Shown here: one piece after another, positions 19,674 through 27,350 of the stretch | Layout: each line of letters opens with the position of its first letter | Position numbering within the stretch: the stretch's first letter is position 1 | Virus record (IMG/VR): IMGVR_UViG_3300044960_000301 | Coordinates: 1 to 38,221 of that record | Length of the DNA: 38,221 bases | Strand: one strand, 5' to 3' | From: a virus | Made by a program: the position numbers and the translations under genes | Notes under the pieces: generated by a model | Told to the model about the DNA's origin: nothing | What the model saw: only the letters and a program-made list of their open reading frames with translations | The model's database searches: none

Positions 19674-21402
19674 GCGGTTCGCCCAAGCGTCCGTGGATGA
19701 GTACGTCGATGGCGTCCTGAGTGGGCGCATTGTGACGGGACGCCTCGTGCGCCTGGCCGTCGAGCGCTACGTGCGCGACCTCGACGCCAGTGGCGACCGC
19801 GGCCTCTTCTTTGACGTCAAGAAAGCGGAAAAGGCCACGCGCTTCTTCCGCTACTTGAAGCACAGTAAAGGGGAGTGGGCGGGCAAGGAGCTGGTGCTCT
19901 CACCTTGGCAGCAGTTCGTCAACTGGAATCTATTCGGCTGGTATCGCGAGACGGCAGAAGGGCCACGCCGCCGCTTCAAGAAAGTCTATGCGGAGGTGGC
20001 ACGCAAGAATGGCAAGAGTACGTGGGCGGCGGGGATCGGCCTCTATCTGGCGTTCGCTGACGACGAGGCGGGTGCGGAAGTGTATGCCGCGGCGACGAAA
20101 AAAGACCAGGCGAGGATTGTGCACGGTGAAGCGATGCGCATGGTCAAGGCGTCGCCGTCGTTGCTCTCCTATCTGACCTGTATGAAGGATGTCATCGTGC
20201 GTGACTCGCGCCACCAGAAATTTGAGCCGCTCGGTGCCGACGAGGATACGATGGACGGGCTCAATGTGCACGGCGCGATTATCGACGAGGTGCACGCGCA
20301 CAAGCATTACGGCGTCTGGGATAAAATCGAAACGGCCATCGGTGCACGGCGCAATCCGGTCATCTTCGCCATTACCACGGCGGGGTTCGACCGCGCCACG
20401 CTGTGCTGGGCGCTACACGAGTATGCTGAGCAGATTCTCAACGGCAATGTCCAGGATGAGTCCTTTCTTGCCTATATTGCGACGCTCGATGTGGGCGACT
20501 CCTGGCAAGATCCGGAAGTGTGGATTAAGTCCAACCCGAATCTGGGCGTGTCGGTCAAGGTCGAGCAGCTCTCGGAGCTGGCACAAAAGGCGGAGCGGCT
20601 GCCCGGATTCCAGAATTCCTTTCTTCGTCTGCACCTCAACGTCTGGACGCAGCAGATCAAGCGGTGGATTGACATGGATTTGTGGGACGAGAATGCGGGC
20701 GCGCCGGTTCTGGACCAAGAATTCCTTGGGCGAGCGTGCTATGGCGGGCTGGATTTATCGAGCGTGTCGGATATCACAGCCTATGTGCTCGGCTTTGAAG
20801 ATCCGTTTGACGAGGACTTGTTCACCGTGCGCTGCCAATTCTGGTGCCCTGAGGCGCGACTCTACGACGAGACCAACAAATACCGCGAGCAGTATCAGGC
20901 GTGGCACGCACAGGGTTTATTGAAGATCACGCCAGGTAATGCCATTGATTATGAGTTCATCAAGGCGGAAATCCTGGCAAGCGCGGCGAAGTTCGAGGTC
21001 CGCGAGTTGGCCGTGGACCGACTGTTCCAGGGCTATCACTTGAGCATGCAACTGATGGATGAGGGGATGGTCGTCGTGGGGATGGGCATGGGCTTTCTCA
21101 GCATGGCCGGCCCCATGCGGGAACTAGAGAGACTGCTGCTCCTCAGAAAGCTCCGCCATGGCGGGCACCCGATTCTGCGATGGATGGCGAGCAACTGCGC
21201 GGTGAGGGAAGACCCGGCAGGCAATCTGAAGCCGGACAAGGCTGAAAGTCAAGGGAAAATTGACGGCATCATTGGCATCCTTTGCGCGCTGGATCGCAAA
21301 ATACGTGGTGGCAATCGTCAGTCGATTTATGAGACGCGTGGTCTGCTGGCAATGGGCAAGACGAAGAACGACAAGGAGGGCGGGGAGAATGGCAAAAACT
21401 GA
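19648..21402 (+). CDS. terL: Terminase large subunit
   Basis: 584 aa, start at ATG 19648 inside the end of terS. The ATPase domain has LSPWQQFVNW as adenine motif, Walker A ARKNGKST (118-125) and Walker B GAIIDEVHAH (D213, E214), with a TTAG coupling motif (ITTAGFD). The RNase H-like nuclease domain has GGLDLSSVSDITAY (D369), AVDRLFQGY (near 457) and KIDGI (near 539). It belongs to the HK97-like P27-associated group. It cuts and pumps DNA into the prohead. The end overlaps the next small gene by 14 bases. Confidence 0.95.
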   Translation: MASVNSLTERFAQASVDEYVDGVLSGRIVTGRLVRLAVERYVRDLDASGDRGLFFDVKKAEKATRFFRYLKHSKGEWAGKELVLSPWQQFVNWNLFGWYRETAEGPRRRFKKVYAEVARKNGKSTWAAGIGLYLAFADDEAGAEVYAAATKKDQARIVHGEAMRMVKASPSLLSYLTCMKDVIVRDSRHQKFEPLGADEDTMDGLNVHGAIIDEVHAHKHYGVWDKIETAIGARRNPVIFAITTAGFDRATLCWALHEYAEQILNGNVQDESFLAYIATLDVGDSWQDPEVWIKSNPNLGVSVKVEQLSELAQKAERLPGFQNSFLRLHLNVWTQQIKRWIDMDLWDENAGAPVLDQEFLGRACYGGLDLSSVSDITAYVLGFEDPFDEDLFTVRCQFWCPEARLYDETNKYREQYQAWHAQGLLKITPGNAIDYEFIKAEILASAAKFEVRELAVDRLFQGYHLSMQLMDEGMVVVGMGMGFLSMAGPMRELERLLLLRKLRHGGHPILRWMASNCAVREDPAGNLKPDKAESQGKIDGIIGILCALDRKIRGGNRQSIYETRGLLAMGKTKNDKEGGENGKN

Positions 21403-21577
21403 CGACCTGCTGCGCGAGGACGCAGAGGCAGAACTGACGAAGCTCCTTCGTCATGGCTATGGCATCTTGACAATCAAGATTCACGGGCATAAGATTACAG
21501 CACTCGATTGCCTAACTCGCAAAACGAGACGGGCACGAGCGGATGACGCTAGTCTTCCCCGCGTGTGCGGGGATTGA
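21389..21577 (+). CDS. DUF2292-like small protein whose 3' end overlaps a CRISPR-type repeat
   Basis: ATG 21389 with GGAGGG eight bases upstream; 62 aa. The core LLRHGYGILTIKIHGHKITALD followed by RKTR resembles DUF2292, a small domain with a YGxxxIxxxxGKI pattern. The last eight codons and the TGA stop (21575-21577) are provided by a CRISPR-like repeat (21552-21580), so the present C-terminus (ASLPRVCGD) was probably created when the repeat arrived. A promoter lies inside the coding region (21467-21495). Confidence 0.6.
   Translation: MAKTDDLLREDAEAELTKLLRHGYGILTIKIHGHKITALDCLTRKTRRARADDASLPRVCGD
21467..21495 (+). promoter_or_regulatory. Consensus-like sigma70 promoter upstream of the solitary CRISPR repeat
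   Basis: A perfect -35 TTGACA (21467-21472) is followed by exactly 17 bases and TAAGAT (21490-21495), a -10 with four of six matches including the key first, second and last positions. Transcription should start near 21502, about 50 bases before the repeat. It lies inside a small gene, which is unusual for a phage late region and suggests a dedicated transcript. Confidence 0.6.
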
Positions 21578-21580
21578 CAC
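21552..21580 (+). CRISPR. Solitary type I-E-like CRISPR repeat (29 nt)
   Basis: The 29-nt sequence begins GTCTTCCCCGC and ends GCGGGGATTGACAC, with GTGT between. TCCCCGC (21556-21562) pairs with GCGGGGA (21567-21573) around a GTGT tetraloop, giving the 7-bp stem-loop that Cas6e recognises. Cutting after the stem would leave the 8-nt handle ATTGACAC (21573-21580), comparable to ATAAACCG of E. coli. Length, stem, loop size and handle all fit type I-E repeats. Only one copy was found by eye, so it is not an array. Confidence 0.8.
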
Positions 21581-21603
21581 TGACGGCCAACCGGCACCAA
21601 CGG

Positions 21604-21653
21604 AAGCCGTCGCAGAGGAGAGATTCCAACTCTTCCTTTGCGACGGCTTTTTT
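21604..21653 (+). terminator. Strong intrinsic terminator ending the repeat transcript
   Basis: AAGCCGTCGCA (21604-21614) pairs with TGCGACGGCTT (21639-21649). The stem continues with AGGAGAG against CTCTTCCT with one bulged T, closing on a short loop. Six T residues (21648-21653) follow. This is the best intrinsic terminator in the window. It ends only six bases before the portal start codon. Confidence 0.9.
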
Positions 21654-21658
21654 CGTGT

Positions 21659-22969
21659 ATGCGCCTACTTGAGTTCTTCGCACGCAAGAAGCCTGCGGAT
21701 CAGAGGCCAGTCATCGCGAATGCGTCGCCCGAGAATCCGTCCACGAATCTGGGCAGTCCGGCGTCTTGGCTGGTCGATTTCTTTCACGGCGGCCCCACAC
21801 AGGCAGGCAGGTTCGTCAATTCCGAAACGGCCATGCGGACGAGCGCCGTCTACGCCTGCGTCACGCTGATCGCACAAACCATTGCCAGTCTGCCGCTGAA
21901 AGTCTACCGGCGCGTCGACGGCGATGCGGTTGAGGTGCCGGATCATCCTGCCTACTACTTGCTCCACGACGAGCCCAATCCGGCCATGACGAGCACGGTG
22001 TGGCGCGAATTCCTGGTTGCCAATCTCCTGCTCGGGGGCAATGCATATGCGGCCATAGGACGGACGAAGGGCGGCACGCTGCTGGACCTGTTTCCCATCC
22101 CCTACAGCTATGTGCATCCACGCCGTGTCAACGGCCGCAACCTTTACAAGGTCGATCTCCCTGGCGGTGGCTCTGAGCTGCTGGACCAGAGCGACATGTT
22201 GCACATCCCTGGATTGAGCTTTGATGGGCTCACCGGCCTCTCGGTCATTAGCCACGCGGCACGTGAAGCCGTTGGCCTGGCGCTGGCAACCGAAGAGCAC
22301 GGCGGGCGTGTCTTTAGCAATGGTGCGAGCCTCAAGACCGTCCTGAAGCATCCCAAAAACATCAGCAAGCCCGCGCAAGACCGGCTCAGGACGCAGTTTG
22401 AGGAGCAACACGCTGGGCTCTCGAATGCCGCCAAAACGCTGTTGCTGGAGGAGGGCATGGACGTCTCGGTCGTGAGTATGACGATGGAGGACGCGCAATA
22501 TCTGGAGACGCGGCGATTTCAGGTGGAGGACATTGCGCGGTTCTTCCGCGTGCCGCCTCATTTGATCGGTCACACCGATAAGCAAACCAGTTGGGGGTCC
22601 GGCATCGAGCAGATGTTGCTGGGTTTCCTAACCTTCACCCTCGTGCCCTGGCTCGTGCGCTTCGAGCAGGAATTCAACCGGAAACTGTTTCCGCGCTCGC
22701 CATTCTATGCGCAATTCAAGACACAGGGGCTCCTCCGCGGCGATTCCCAGGCACGCGCGGCCTACTATGCCAGCGGTCATCAACACGGTTGGCTGTCCAT
22801 CAATGAAATTCGCGCTGCGGAAGACATGAACAGAATACCGGGAGGCGACCGGTACTTTATCAACGCGAATCTCGTGCCGCTGGAACGCGCAGGCGAAGCC
22901 TTCCAGTCACGCGGGGTGGCGCCCACTACCGCTGACACTGTATCGGCAAGCGAAGGAGAGAACCCATGA
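21659..22969 (+). CDS. Portal protein, HK97 family
   Basis: ATG 21659 gives 436 aa with a typical RLLEFFARKK start. Family features include AVYACVTLIAQTIASLPLKVY, DHPAYYLLHDEPNP, FLVANLLLGGNAYA, HIPGLSFDGLTG, and FQVEDIARFFRVPPHLIG near 300. Twelve copies would form the DNA channel and head-tail vertex. Unlike almost every other gene here it has no Shine-Dalgarno; the six bases before it directly follow the terminator T-run. It must be expressed by readthrough or antitermination, or from a weak leaderless-like start. Confidence 0.95.
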   Translation: MRLLEFFARKKPADQRPVIANASPENPSTNLGSPASWLVDFFHGGPTQAGRFVNSETAMRTSAVYACVTLIAQTIASLPLKVYRRVDGDAVEVPDHPAYYLLHDEPNPAMTSTVWREFLVANLLLGGNAYAAIGRTKGGTLLDLFPIPYSYVHPRRVNGRNLYKVDLPGGGSELLDQSDMLHIPGLSFDGLTGLSVISHAAREAVGLALATEEHGGRVFSNGASLKTVLKHPKNISKPAQDRLRTQFEEQHAGLSNAAKTLLLEEGMDVSVVSMTMEDAQYLETRRFQVEDIARFFRVPPHLIGHTDKQTSWGSGIEQMLLGFLTFTLVPWLVRFEQEFNRKLFPRSPFYAQFKTQGLLRGDSQARAAYYASGHQHGWLSINEIRAAEDMNRIPGGDRYFINANLVPLERAGEAFQSRGVAPTTADTVSASEGENP

Positions 22970-23694
22970 CCACGAAGCAGATGCTCGCGGGCGCACGACG
23001 CTGGTTTGATATCAGTGCCTCGGCGGAGAGTGACGACGCACAAGTGATGATTTACGATTACATTGGCTGGGGAGGCGTCGAGGCCAAGGATTTTGTCGCG
23101 CGCCTCCACGAGATTAAGGCCTCACGAATTACCGTCTCCATCAATACTCCTGGTGGCGACGTCTTCGAGGGTTTGTCCATCTATAACGCGCTGCGCTCGC
23201 ATGGTGCGCACATCACGACCCGGGTCGACGGCATTGCCGCCTCCATTGGCTCCATTATTGCGCTGGCAGGCGACAAAGTGCTCATGCACGAAGCCAGCTT
23301 CCTCATGATCCACAACGCGTGGGGCTTCGTCATTGGCTCAGCAAAGGACATGCGCGAGATGGCGGAGACGCTCGACAAGGTGAGCGAGAGTCTCCGTGAC
23401 ATTTACGTGAAGCGTACCGGAAAGACGGCGTCAGAGGTGCAGAAGCTGATGGACGACGAGACGTGGTTTACCGCGCAGGAGGCCGTCGATGCCAAGATGG
23501 CGGACGAGATTCTGACGGGCGGAGGCGTGCAGGCGCGAGTCGAATTTGATCTCTCGTCCTATTCCAGAGTTCCCGCGCCGCTCGTCGCGTCGAGTTCCTC
23601 GGAGAGCGCGCGTGTGCAGGAAGAGGGACTCAGGCGGGCCGCTATCATGCGGCGGCGGCTGGCGCTCGTCGAGCGCGGCGGCCTTTCACGGTAA
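22966..23694 (+). CDS. ClpP-type head maturation protease
   Basis: ATG 22966 overlaps the portal stop (ATGA), with GAAGGAGAG upstream; 242 aa. The S14/SppA-like fold shows SINTPGGDVFEG (59-69), the nucleophile S93 in DGIAASIGS and H116 in FLMIHNAWG; the acidic third residue lies near 163-165 (DDETW). It trims scaffold or capsid delta domains during head maturation. The 60 residues after the protease domain are flexible and could act as a scaffold. The capsid gene with an N-terminal coil follows. Confidence 0.9.
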   Translation: MTTKQMLAGARRWFDISASAESDDAQVMIYDYIGWGGVEAKDFVARLHEIKASRITVSINTPGGDVFEGLSIYNALRSHGAHITTRVDGIAASIGSIIALAGDKVLMHEASFLMIHNAWGFVIGSAKDMREMAETLDKVSESLRDIYVKRTGKTASEVQKLMDDETWFTAQEAVDAKMADEILTGGGVQARVEFDLSSYSRVPAPLVASSSSESARVQEEGLRRAAIMRRRLALVERGGLSR

Positions 23695-23713
23695 CACACA
23701 CAAGGAGGGTGGC

Positions 23714-24955
23714 ATGTCATTACTCAAGGTCAAGCAGCTGCGGGCTGAGCGTGTTGAGTTGATTAAGAAGGCGCAAGCCTTGATGACAGACAACATGACG
23801 GCGGAGGAGGTGGCACGGGTTGATGCGATTCTGGCCGACGCCGACAAGAAGCAGGTGGAGATTGAGCGGTGGGAAAAGCTCATCGCGATGGAAGCCGCCT
23901 TACAGGAGCGCGTCGAAATGCGCGCCGGTCTCGATAGCATTTCGCCCGACGAGCAGAAGGAGCGTCAGGTCAGATATGCGCGTGCCTTCGCGACGTGGTT
24001 GCGTGGCGGGATGGAAACGTTGCAGGATGCCGACCGCAAGCTGCTTCTGTCGCAGGCAGGCTTTGCACCGTCGATCTATGCGGCACAAGGTGTCGGTACG
24101 CCGGCAGGCGGCGGGTTCCTCGTGCCTCAGGAATTTAGCGACCGCCTTGATGTCGCACTCAAGTTCTGGGGAGGCATGCTCTCCGTCGCCGAGGTCCTGG
24201 AAACGGGCAGCGGCGCGGATCTGCCGTGGCCGACGGTCAACGACACGACACAGGTCGGCGCGATCCTGACGGAGAATACGGCCATTAGCGCACAGGACAT
24301 AACGGTTGGGAGCGTGACGCTGAAGGCCTACATGTACACGTCCAAGCTGATCGCGGTGAGCTTCCAGCTCATGCAAGACAGCTTTTTCTCGATTGAGAAT
24401 CTGGTGGCGGACATCGCCGGGCAGCGCCTCGGCCGGATTCTGAACCTTCACTTCACGACCGGCGACGGCGCCTCGAAGCCGACCGGGATTGTCACGGCCG
24501 CGGCTCTCGGCAAGACCGGTGCGACGGGTCAGACGACCTCAGTGATCTACGACGATCTCGTGGATTTGATGTATGCCGTCGACCCGGCCTACCGGCCAGG
24601 GGCGAAGTGGATGATGAATGATGCCACCATCAGGGTGATTCGGAAGCTGAAGGATTCTCAAGGGCGTCCGCTCTGGGAGCCGAGCCTGCAGGCAGGGCAG
24701 CCCGATACGTTGCTCGGCTATCCGATCGCCGTGAACAACGACATGCCCGTGATGGCCGCGAATGCCAAGAGCATACTGTTCGGCGCCCTGGATAAGTATA
24801 AAATTCGCCAGGTCAAAGGCGTGACCTTGCTCCGCCTGACCGAGCGATACGCCGACAATCTGCAAGTCGGATTCTTTGCCTTCGCTCGATACGACGGAAA
24901 CCTGATCGACGCGGGCACGAATCCGGTCAAGTATTACGCCAACAGCGCGAGCTAA
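23714..24955 (+). CDS. Major capsid protein, HK97 fold
   Basis: I choose ATG 23714 (413 aa) because CAAGGAGGG lies just upstream. Residues 1-80 form a charged coiled coil (delta-domain scaffold), likely removed by the protease encoded upstream. The mature part starts about residue 100 and has the HK97 marks GGGFLVPQEFSDRL, LPWPTVNDTT, LKAYMYTSKLIAVSFQLMQD, TGDGASKPTGI, PGAKWMMND, LLGYPIAVNNDMP and a C-terminal GFFAFARYDGN. It forms the icosahedral shell. Confidence 0.95.
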   Translation: MSLLKVKQLRAERVELIKKAQALMTDNMTAEEVARVDAILADADKKQVEIERWEKLIAMEAALQERVEMRAGLDSISPDEQKERQVRYARAFATWLRGGMETLQDADRKLLLSQAGFAPSIYAAQGVGTPAGGGFLVPQEFSDRLDVALKFWGGMLSVAEVLETGSGADLPWPTVNDTTQVGAILTENTAISAQDITVGSVTLKAYMYTSKLIAVSFQLMQDSFFSIENLVADIAGQRLGRILNLHFTTGDGASKPTGIVTAAALGKTGATGQTTSVIYDDLVDLMYAVDPAYRPGAKWMMNDATIRVIRKLKDSQGRPLWEPSLQAGQPDTLLGYPIAVNNDMPVMAANAKSILFGALDKYKIRQVKGVTLLRLTERYADNLQVGFFAFARYDGNLIDAGTNPVKYYANSAS

Positions 24956-24984
24956 GCAGGGCGCTCCATCTGGCAAGAGTGAGA

Positions 24985-25018
24985 GCGCTGGCGGTCTGGA
25001 GAGCTGGGCTGCCAGCGC
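24985..25018 (+). promoter_or_regulatory. Perfect 8-bp hairpin after the capsid gene
   Basis: GCGCTGGC (24985-24992) pairs with GCCAGCGC (25011-25018) around an 18-nt loop that holds its own AGC/GCT pairing. No T-run follows. A hairpin right after the most abundant protein gene often protects the mRNA 3' end or reduces downstream expression. Confidence 0.5.
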
Positions 25019-25057
25019 ACGATCTCGCACCAGCGTATCAAAGGGGAGGATGGGACA

Positions 25058-25300
25058 ATGGCCAAGAAATCCAAAGACGAGCAGGTGGAGGAGCAGCGAG
25101 AGGAGCAGCGGAGACCGGACGACTTGGTCCGCTTCCGCACGTCTCAGGCGTGGGCCGGCTTGCGCGTCGAGGACCGCGAAGGGAATGTCGTCGAGCCGGA
25201 ATTCAATTTGGCCGCTGGCGATGAATGCCTCGTCAAGCGCTATGTCGCCGAGGCGCGTCAAGCGGCGGGCTTGGGGGAGTACCTTGGAGAGGCTGAATAG
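25058..25300 (+). CDS. Small head-region protein of unknown function
   Basis: ATG 25058 with GGGGAGG upstream; 80 aa. The N-terminal 25 residues are very charged (KKSKDEQVEEQREEQRR), followed by a small domain with RVEDREGNVVEPEF. Small acidic/basic proteins between capsid and connector genes are common in HK97-like phages. No function can be assigned. Confidence 0.55.
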   Translation: MAKKSKDEQVEEQREEQRRPDDLVRFRTSQAWAGLRVEDREGNVVEPEFNLAAGDECLVKRYVAEARQAAGLGEYLGEAE

Positions 25301-25315
25301 AGCAGAGCGCGGCGC

Positions 25316-25897
25316 ATGATTACCACGGTCTCGAACTGCAAACAATTCCGCGGCCTGGACGTCGACAACGACGAGGATGACGCCGAGCTGGAGCGCATTA
25401 TCGGTGTCGTGCAAACGTGGTTGGAAAAGGAATGCAATCGGAAGTTCGACGATTCTGGCACGACGCCGATCGTCGAATACTACAGCGGCGACGAGTGGCG
25501 CACGGCACTGATTGTCGGGCGTCCTCCAATTATCTCCATCCAGGATGTGCAAATTGACAATCTGAGAGTCTGGGACAAGCCCGTGCTGGACCCTGCCTTC
25601 TATGACGTCTATGACGCTGAAGCGGGCATCATCAAATTCATTAATTACACGTTGCCACGCGGGACGCTGAACGTTCGGCTGCGCTATCGCGGCGGCTATT
25701 CGGTCATTCCGGCCGACCTGGAGCAAGCCGCCATCGAAATGGTGTGGGCGGTGCGGGCGAAGGGTGAGAACAATCTCATCGGCGTGCGCAGCCGCACAGT
25801 GGCCGACGGCTCCGTGCAATATCTCAACCTGGACCTGGGCTCCGCGAACCTCGCGGCGATCATCGAGAAATACACTCTGAGGACGCACGCCTTATGA
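25316..25897 (+). CDS. Head-tail connector (gp6/gp15-like adaptor)
   Basis: 193 aa from ATG 25316; the Shine-Dalgarno is weak. The N-terminal helices (DDAELERIIGVVQTWLEKEC), a central YYSGDEW and IISIQDVQID beta part, and a helical C-terminus (ADLEQAAIEMVWAVRAKG) match the head-completion adaptor family that docks under the portal. Gene order (capsid, adaptor, gp10-like, terminator, tube) supports this. It overlaps the next gene by ATGA. Confidence 0.8.
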   Translation: MITTVSNCKQFRGLDVDNDEDDAELERIIGVVQTWLEKECNRKFDDSGTTPIVEYYSGDEWRTALIVGRPPIISIQDVQIDNLRVWDKPVLDPAFYDVYDAEAGIIKFINYTLPRGTLNVRLRYRGGYSVIPADLEQAAIEMVWAVRAKGENNLIGVRSRTVADGSVQYLNLDLGSANLAAIIEKYTLRTHAL

Positions 25898-26379
25898 GCC
25901 TCTCGATCAAGCTCGACGATACGCATCTGTTGAAATACACCGACGTGCATCTCCTCACCGTCAAGCGGCTCCGCGAAGCCATGAAGCGCGTTGCCAATGC
26001 CGGTCGGAATACCGCGCGACGGCTCCTGAACTCGCAATTCCGACGCCGCACGGGTCGTCTGCGTGCGGCCACGCGCGCCATTCGGACGTCGACCACGGTG
26101 AATCCGGCAATGGTTGCAGCGACGGTCTCGCCGCTACCCAAGCTGACGAACATCTTTGAGCGAGGAGCCACGGTTCCGTCGCGCACCATCAGGGCGAAGC
26201 GAGGCCAAGCGATGAAGATTGCCGTGCGTGGAGACGAACCACGCTTTGTCCGCGGTGAGCTCTTTGCAACTGGCTTTCACTTGGCCGCACGTCCGGTCAA
26301 GATGCCCGCACTGAAGAACATGGAAAAGGTGGCACGCGCTGAAGTCGAGAAGGTCTTACAGGAGGCAGGGAAAAGGTGA
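25894..26379 (+). CDS. HK97 gp10-like head-tail joining protein
   Basis: 161 aa, ATGA-coupled to the connector gene. The helical LREAMKRVANAGRNTARRLL, then RRRTGRLRAATRAI and FERGATVPSRTIRAK, are typical of the gp10 / minor tail Z-like family. These proteins sit at the head-tail joint. The chain is strongly basic. Its stop overlaps the next GTG start. Confidence 0.75.
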   Translation: MSLSIKLDDTHLLKYTDVHLLTVKRLREAMKRVANAGRNTARRLLNSQFRRRTGRLRAATRAIRTSTTVNPAMVAATVSPLPKLTNIFERGATVPSRTIRAKRGQAMKIAVRGDEPRFVRGELFATGFHLAARPVKMPALKNMEKVARAEVEKVLQEAGKR

Positions 26380-26843
26380 CGCCTGAGCCGAGCCTCAGAA
26401 CCGTGCTCCGCGACCGCTGGCTAGCGGCACTGCGTCAAATCGGGCCGACCGACAAGGCAGGCGGCTATCGCTCGAAGGTCACACCCGAAATCCTGTCCGC
26501 ATGGGTCGAGTATGACCAGGTGACGAAGTATCCGGCGATCTGCGTCGTCGTGACGAGCGAAGAGTATGAGCACGAACGCATGCACGGACTCTCCTGCGAG
26601 GTGCTCATGAAGCTGATCGGTTATGTGAATGATGCGAAGGATTGCCGCGCCAAACTGGACGAGCTGATAGAGGACGTCTTCGAGTGCTACGTGAGGAACG
26701 AAGCGGATCTGAGAGCCGACACGGAGAGCTTCCAGTTGGAGAGCCTGACGACGGACGAGGGGACGCAAATCGCGCAGCCCTTCGCGCAGTTCGTCATGAA
26801 CTGGAAGGTCAAGTTCACGCGGACATTCGGTTTCACGGGCTAA
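26376..26843 (+). CDS. Tail terminator-like protein
   Basis: GTG 26376 overlaps the previous stop (GTGA); 155 aa. The pattern of an N-terminal helix, AICVVVTSEEYEHERMHG, helical AKLDELIEDVFEC and a final strand-rich FAQFVMNWKVKFTR resembles tail terminator (lambda U-like) proteins. These cap the tail tube and join it to the head. Assignment rests on position and fold pattern. Confidence 0.6.
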   Translation: MTPEPSLRTVLRDRWLAALRQIGPTDKAGGYRSKVTPEILSAWVEYDQVTKYPAICVVVTSEEYEHERMHGLSCEVLMKLIGYVNDAKDCRAKLDELIEDVFECYVRNEADLRADTESFQLESLTTDEGTQIAQPFAQFVMNWKVKFTRTFGFTG

Positions 26844-26865
26844 CACACAAGAGGAGGGATGACGC

Positions 26866-27294
26866 ATGCCTTCGCAAGCTAAAGCGGGTTATGGCACGCT
26901 CTTGAAGAGAGGGGACGGAGGATCGCCTGAAGTCTTTTCCACCGTCGGGGAAGTTCGTAACATCTCAGGCCCAACCATGGAAGTTGGCGAGGCGGAAGTG
27001 ACCACGCACAGCTCGGCAGCGGCGGGCTCCTTCCGCGAGTTCGTGGCCACGTTGATTGACGCCGGACAGATTGAATTCGAGGTCAACTACAATCCGAGCG
27101 ATGCCACGCACCAAGGCATTCGTTCGGATTTGCTCAACAGGCGCACCGGCAACTGGAAAATTGTGCTCCCTGGCGGAATCGAGACAGTCACGTTTTCGGC
27201 GTTTGTGAAATCGGCACCGTATGAATTCCCGACGGACGACGTGATTAAGCAAAAAATCACGTTGCGCGTGACGGGTGCACCGGTTTGGTCCTAA
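26866..27294 (+). CDS. Major tail tube protein
   Basis: ATG 26866 with GAGGAGGG upstream; 142 aa. The marks of lambda gpV-like tube proteins are GTLLKRGDGG, ISGPTMEVGEAEVTTHSS, FREFVATLIDAGQIEFEVNY, and a terminal KITLRVTGAP. It forms the hexameric rings of the tail tube. A strong leader and location before the chaperone genes agree with this. Confidence 0.9.
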   Translation: MPSQAKAGYGTLLKRGDGGSPEVFSTVGEVRNISGPTMEVGEAEVTTHSSAAAGSFREFVATLIDAGQIEFEVNYNPSDATHQGIRSDLLNRRTGNWKIVLPGGIETVTFSAFVKSAPYEFPTDDVIKQKITLRVTGAPVWS

Positions 27295-27350
27295 AGCAAG
27301 CGAGTAAATTTCTGAGCTGTTAATCTGCGACGCAAGAGGAGGACAAGACA

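Larger units (their letters stand above)
21502..21653 (+). ncRNA. Predicted RNA anti-CRISPR transcript (solitary repeat unit)
   Basis: A predicted RNA of about 150 nt starts after the promoter at 21467-21495, carries one type I-E-like repeat (21552-21580) and a 23-nt spacer-like stretch (21581-21603), and ends at a strong terminator (21604-21653). No second repeat and no cas genes are present. Published RNA anti-CRISPRs from phages have this plan: a single repeat that imitates a crRNA and diverts Cas6/Cas7 into useless complexes. A one-spacer mini-array for interviral conflict would need a second repeat, which is absent. The RNA itself is a prediction. Confidence 0.6.

Noticed and set aside
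21260-21388. Longer upstream start for the small gene after terL
   Set aside because: The upstream extension lies within terL in another frame; ATG 21389 has a strong Shine-Dalgarno.
21552-21580. Full CRISPR array or phage-encoded CRISPR-Cas system
   Set aside because: Only one repeat was found by eye and no cas gene is present, so the solitary repeat interpretation is preferred.
24539-25888. 449-codon open frame on the minus strand
   Set aside because: It lies opposite the well-identified capsid and connector genes, has no ribosome site and an odd composition. It is a shadow of GC-rich codon bias.
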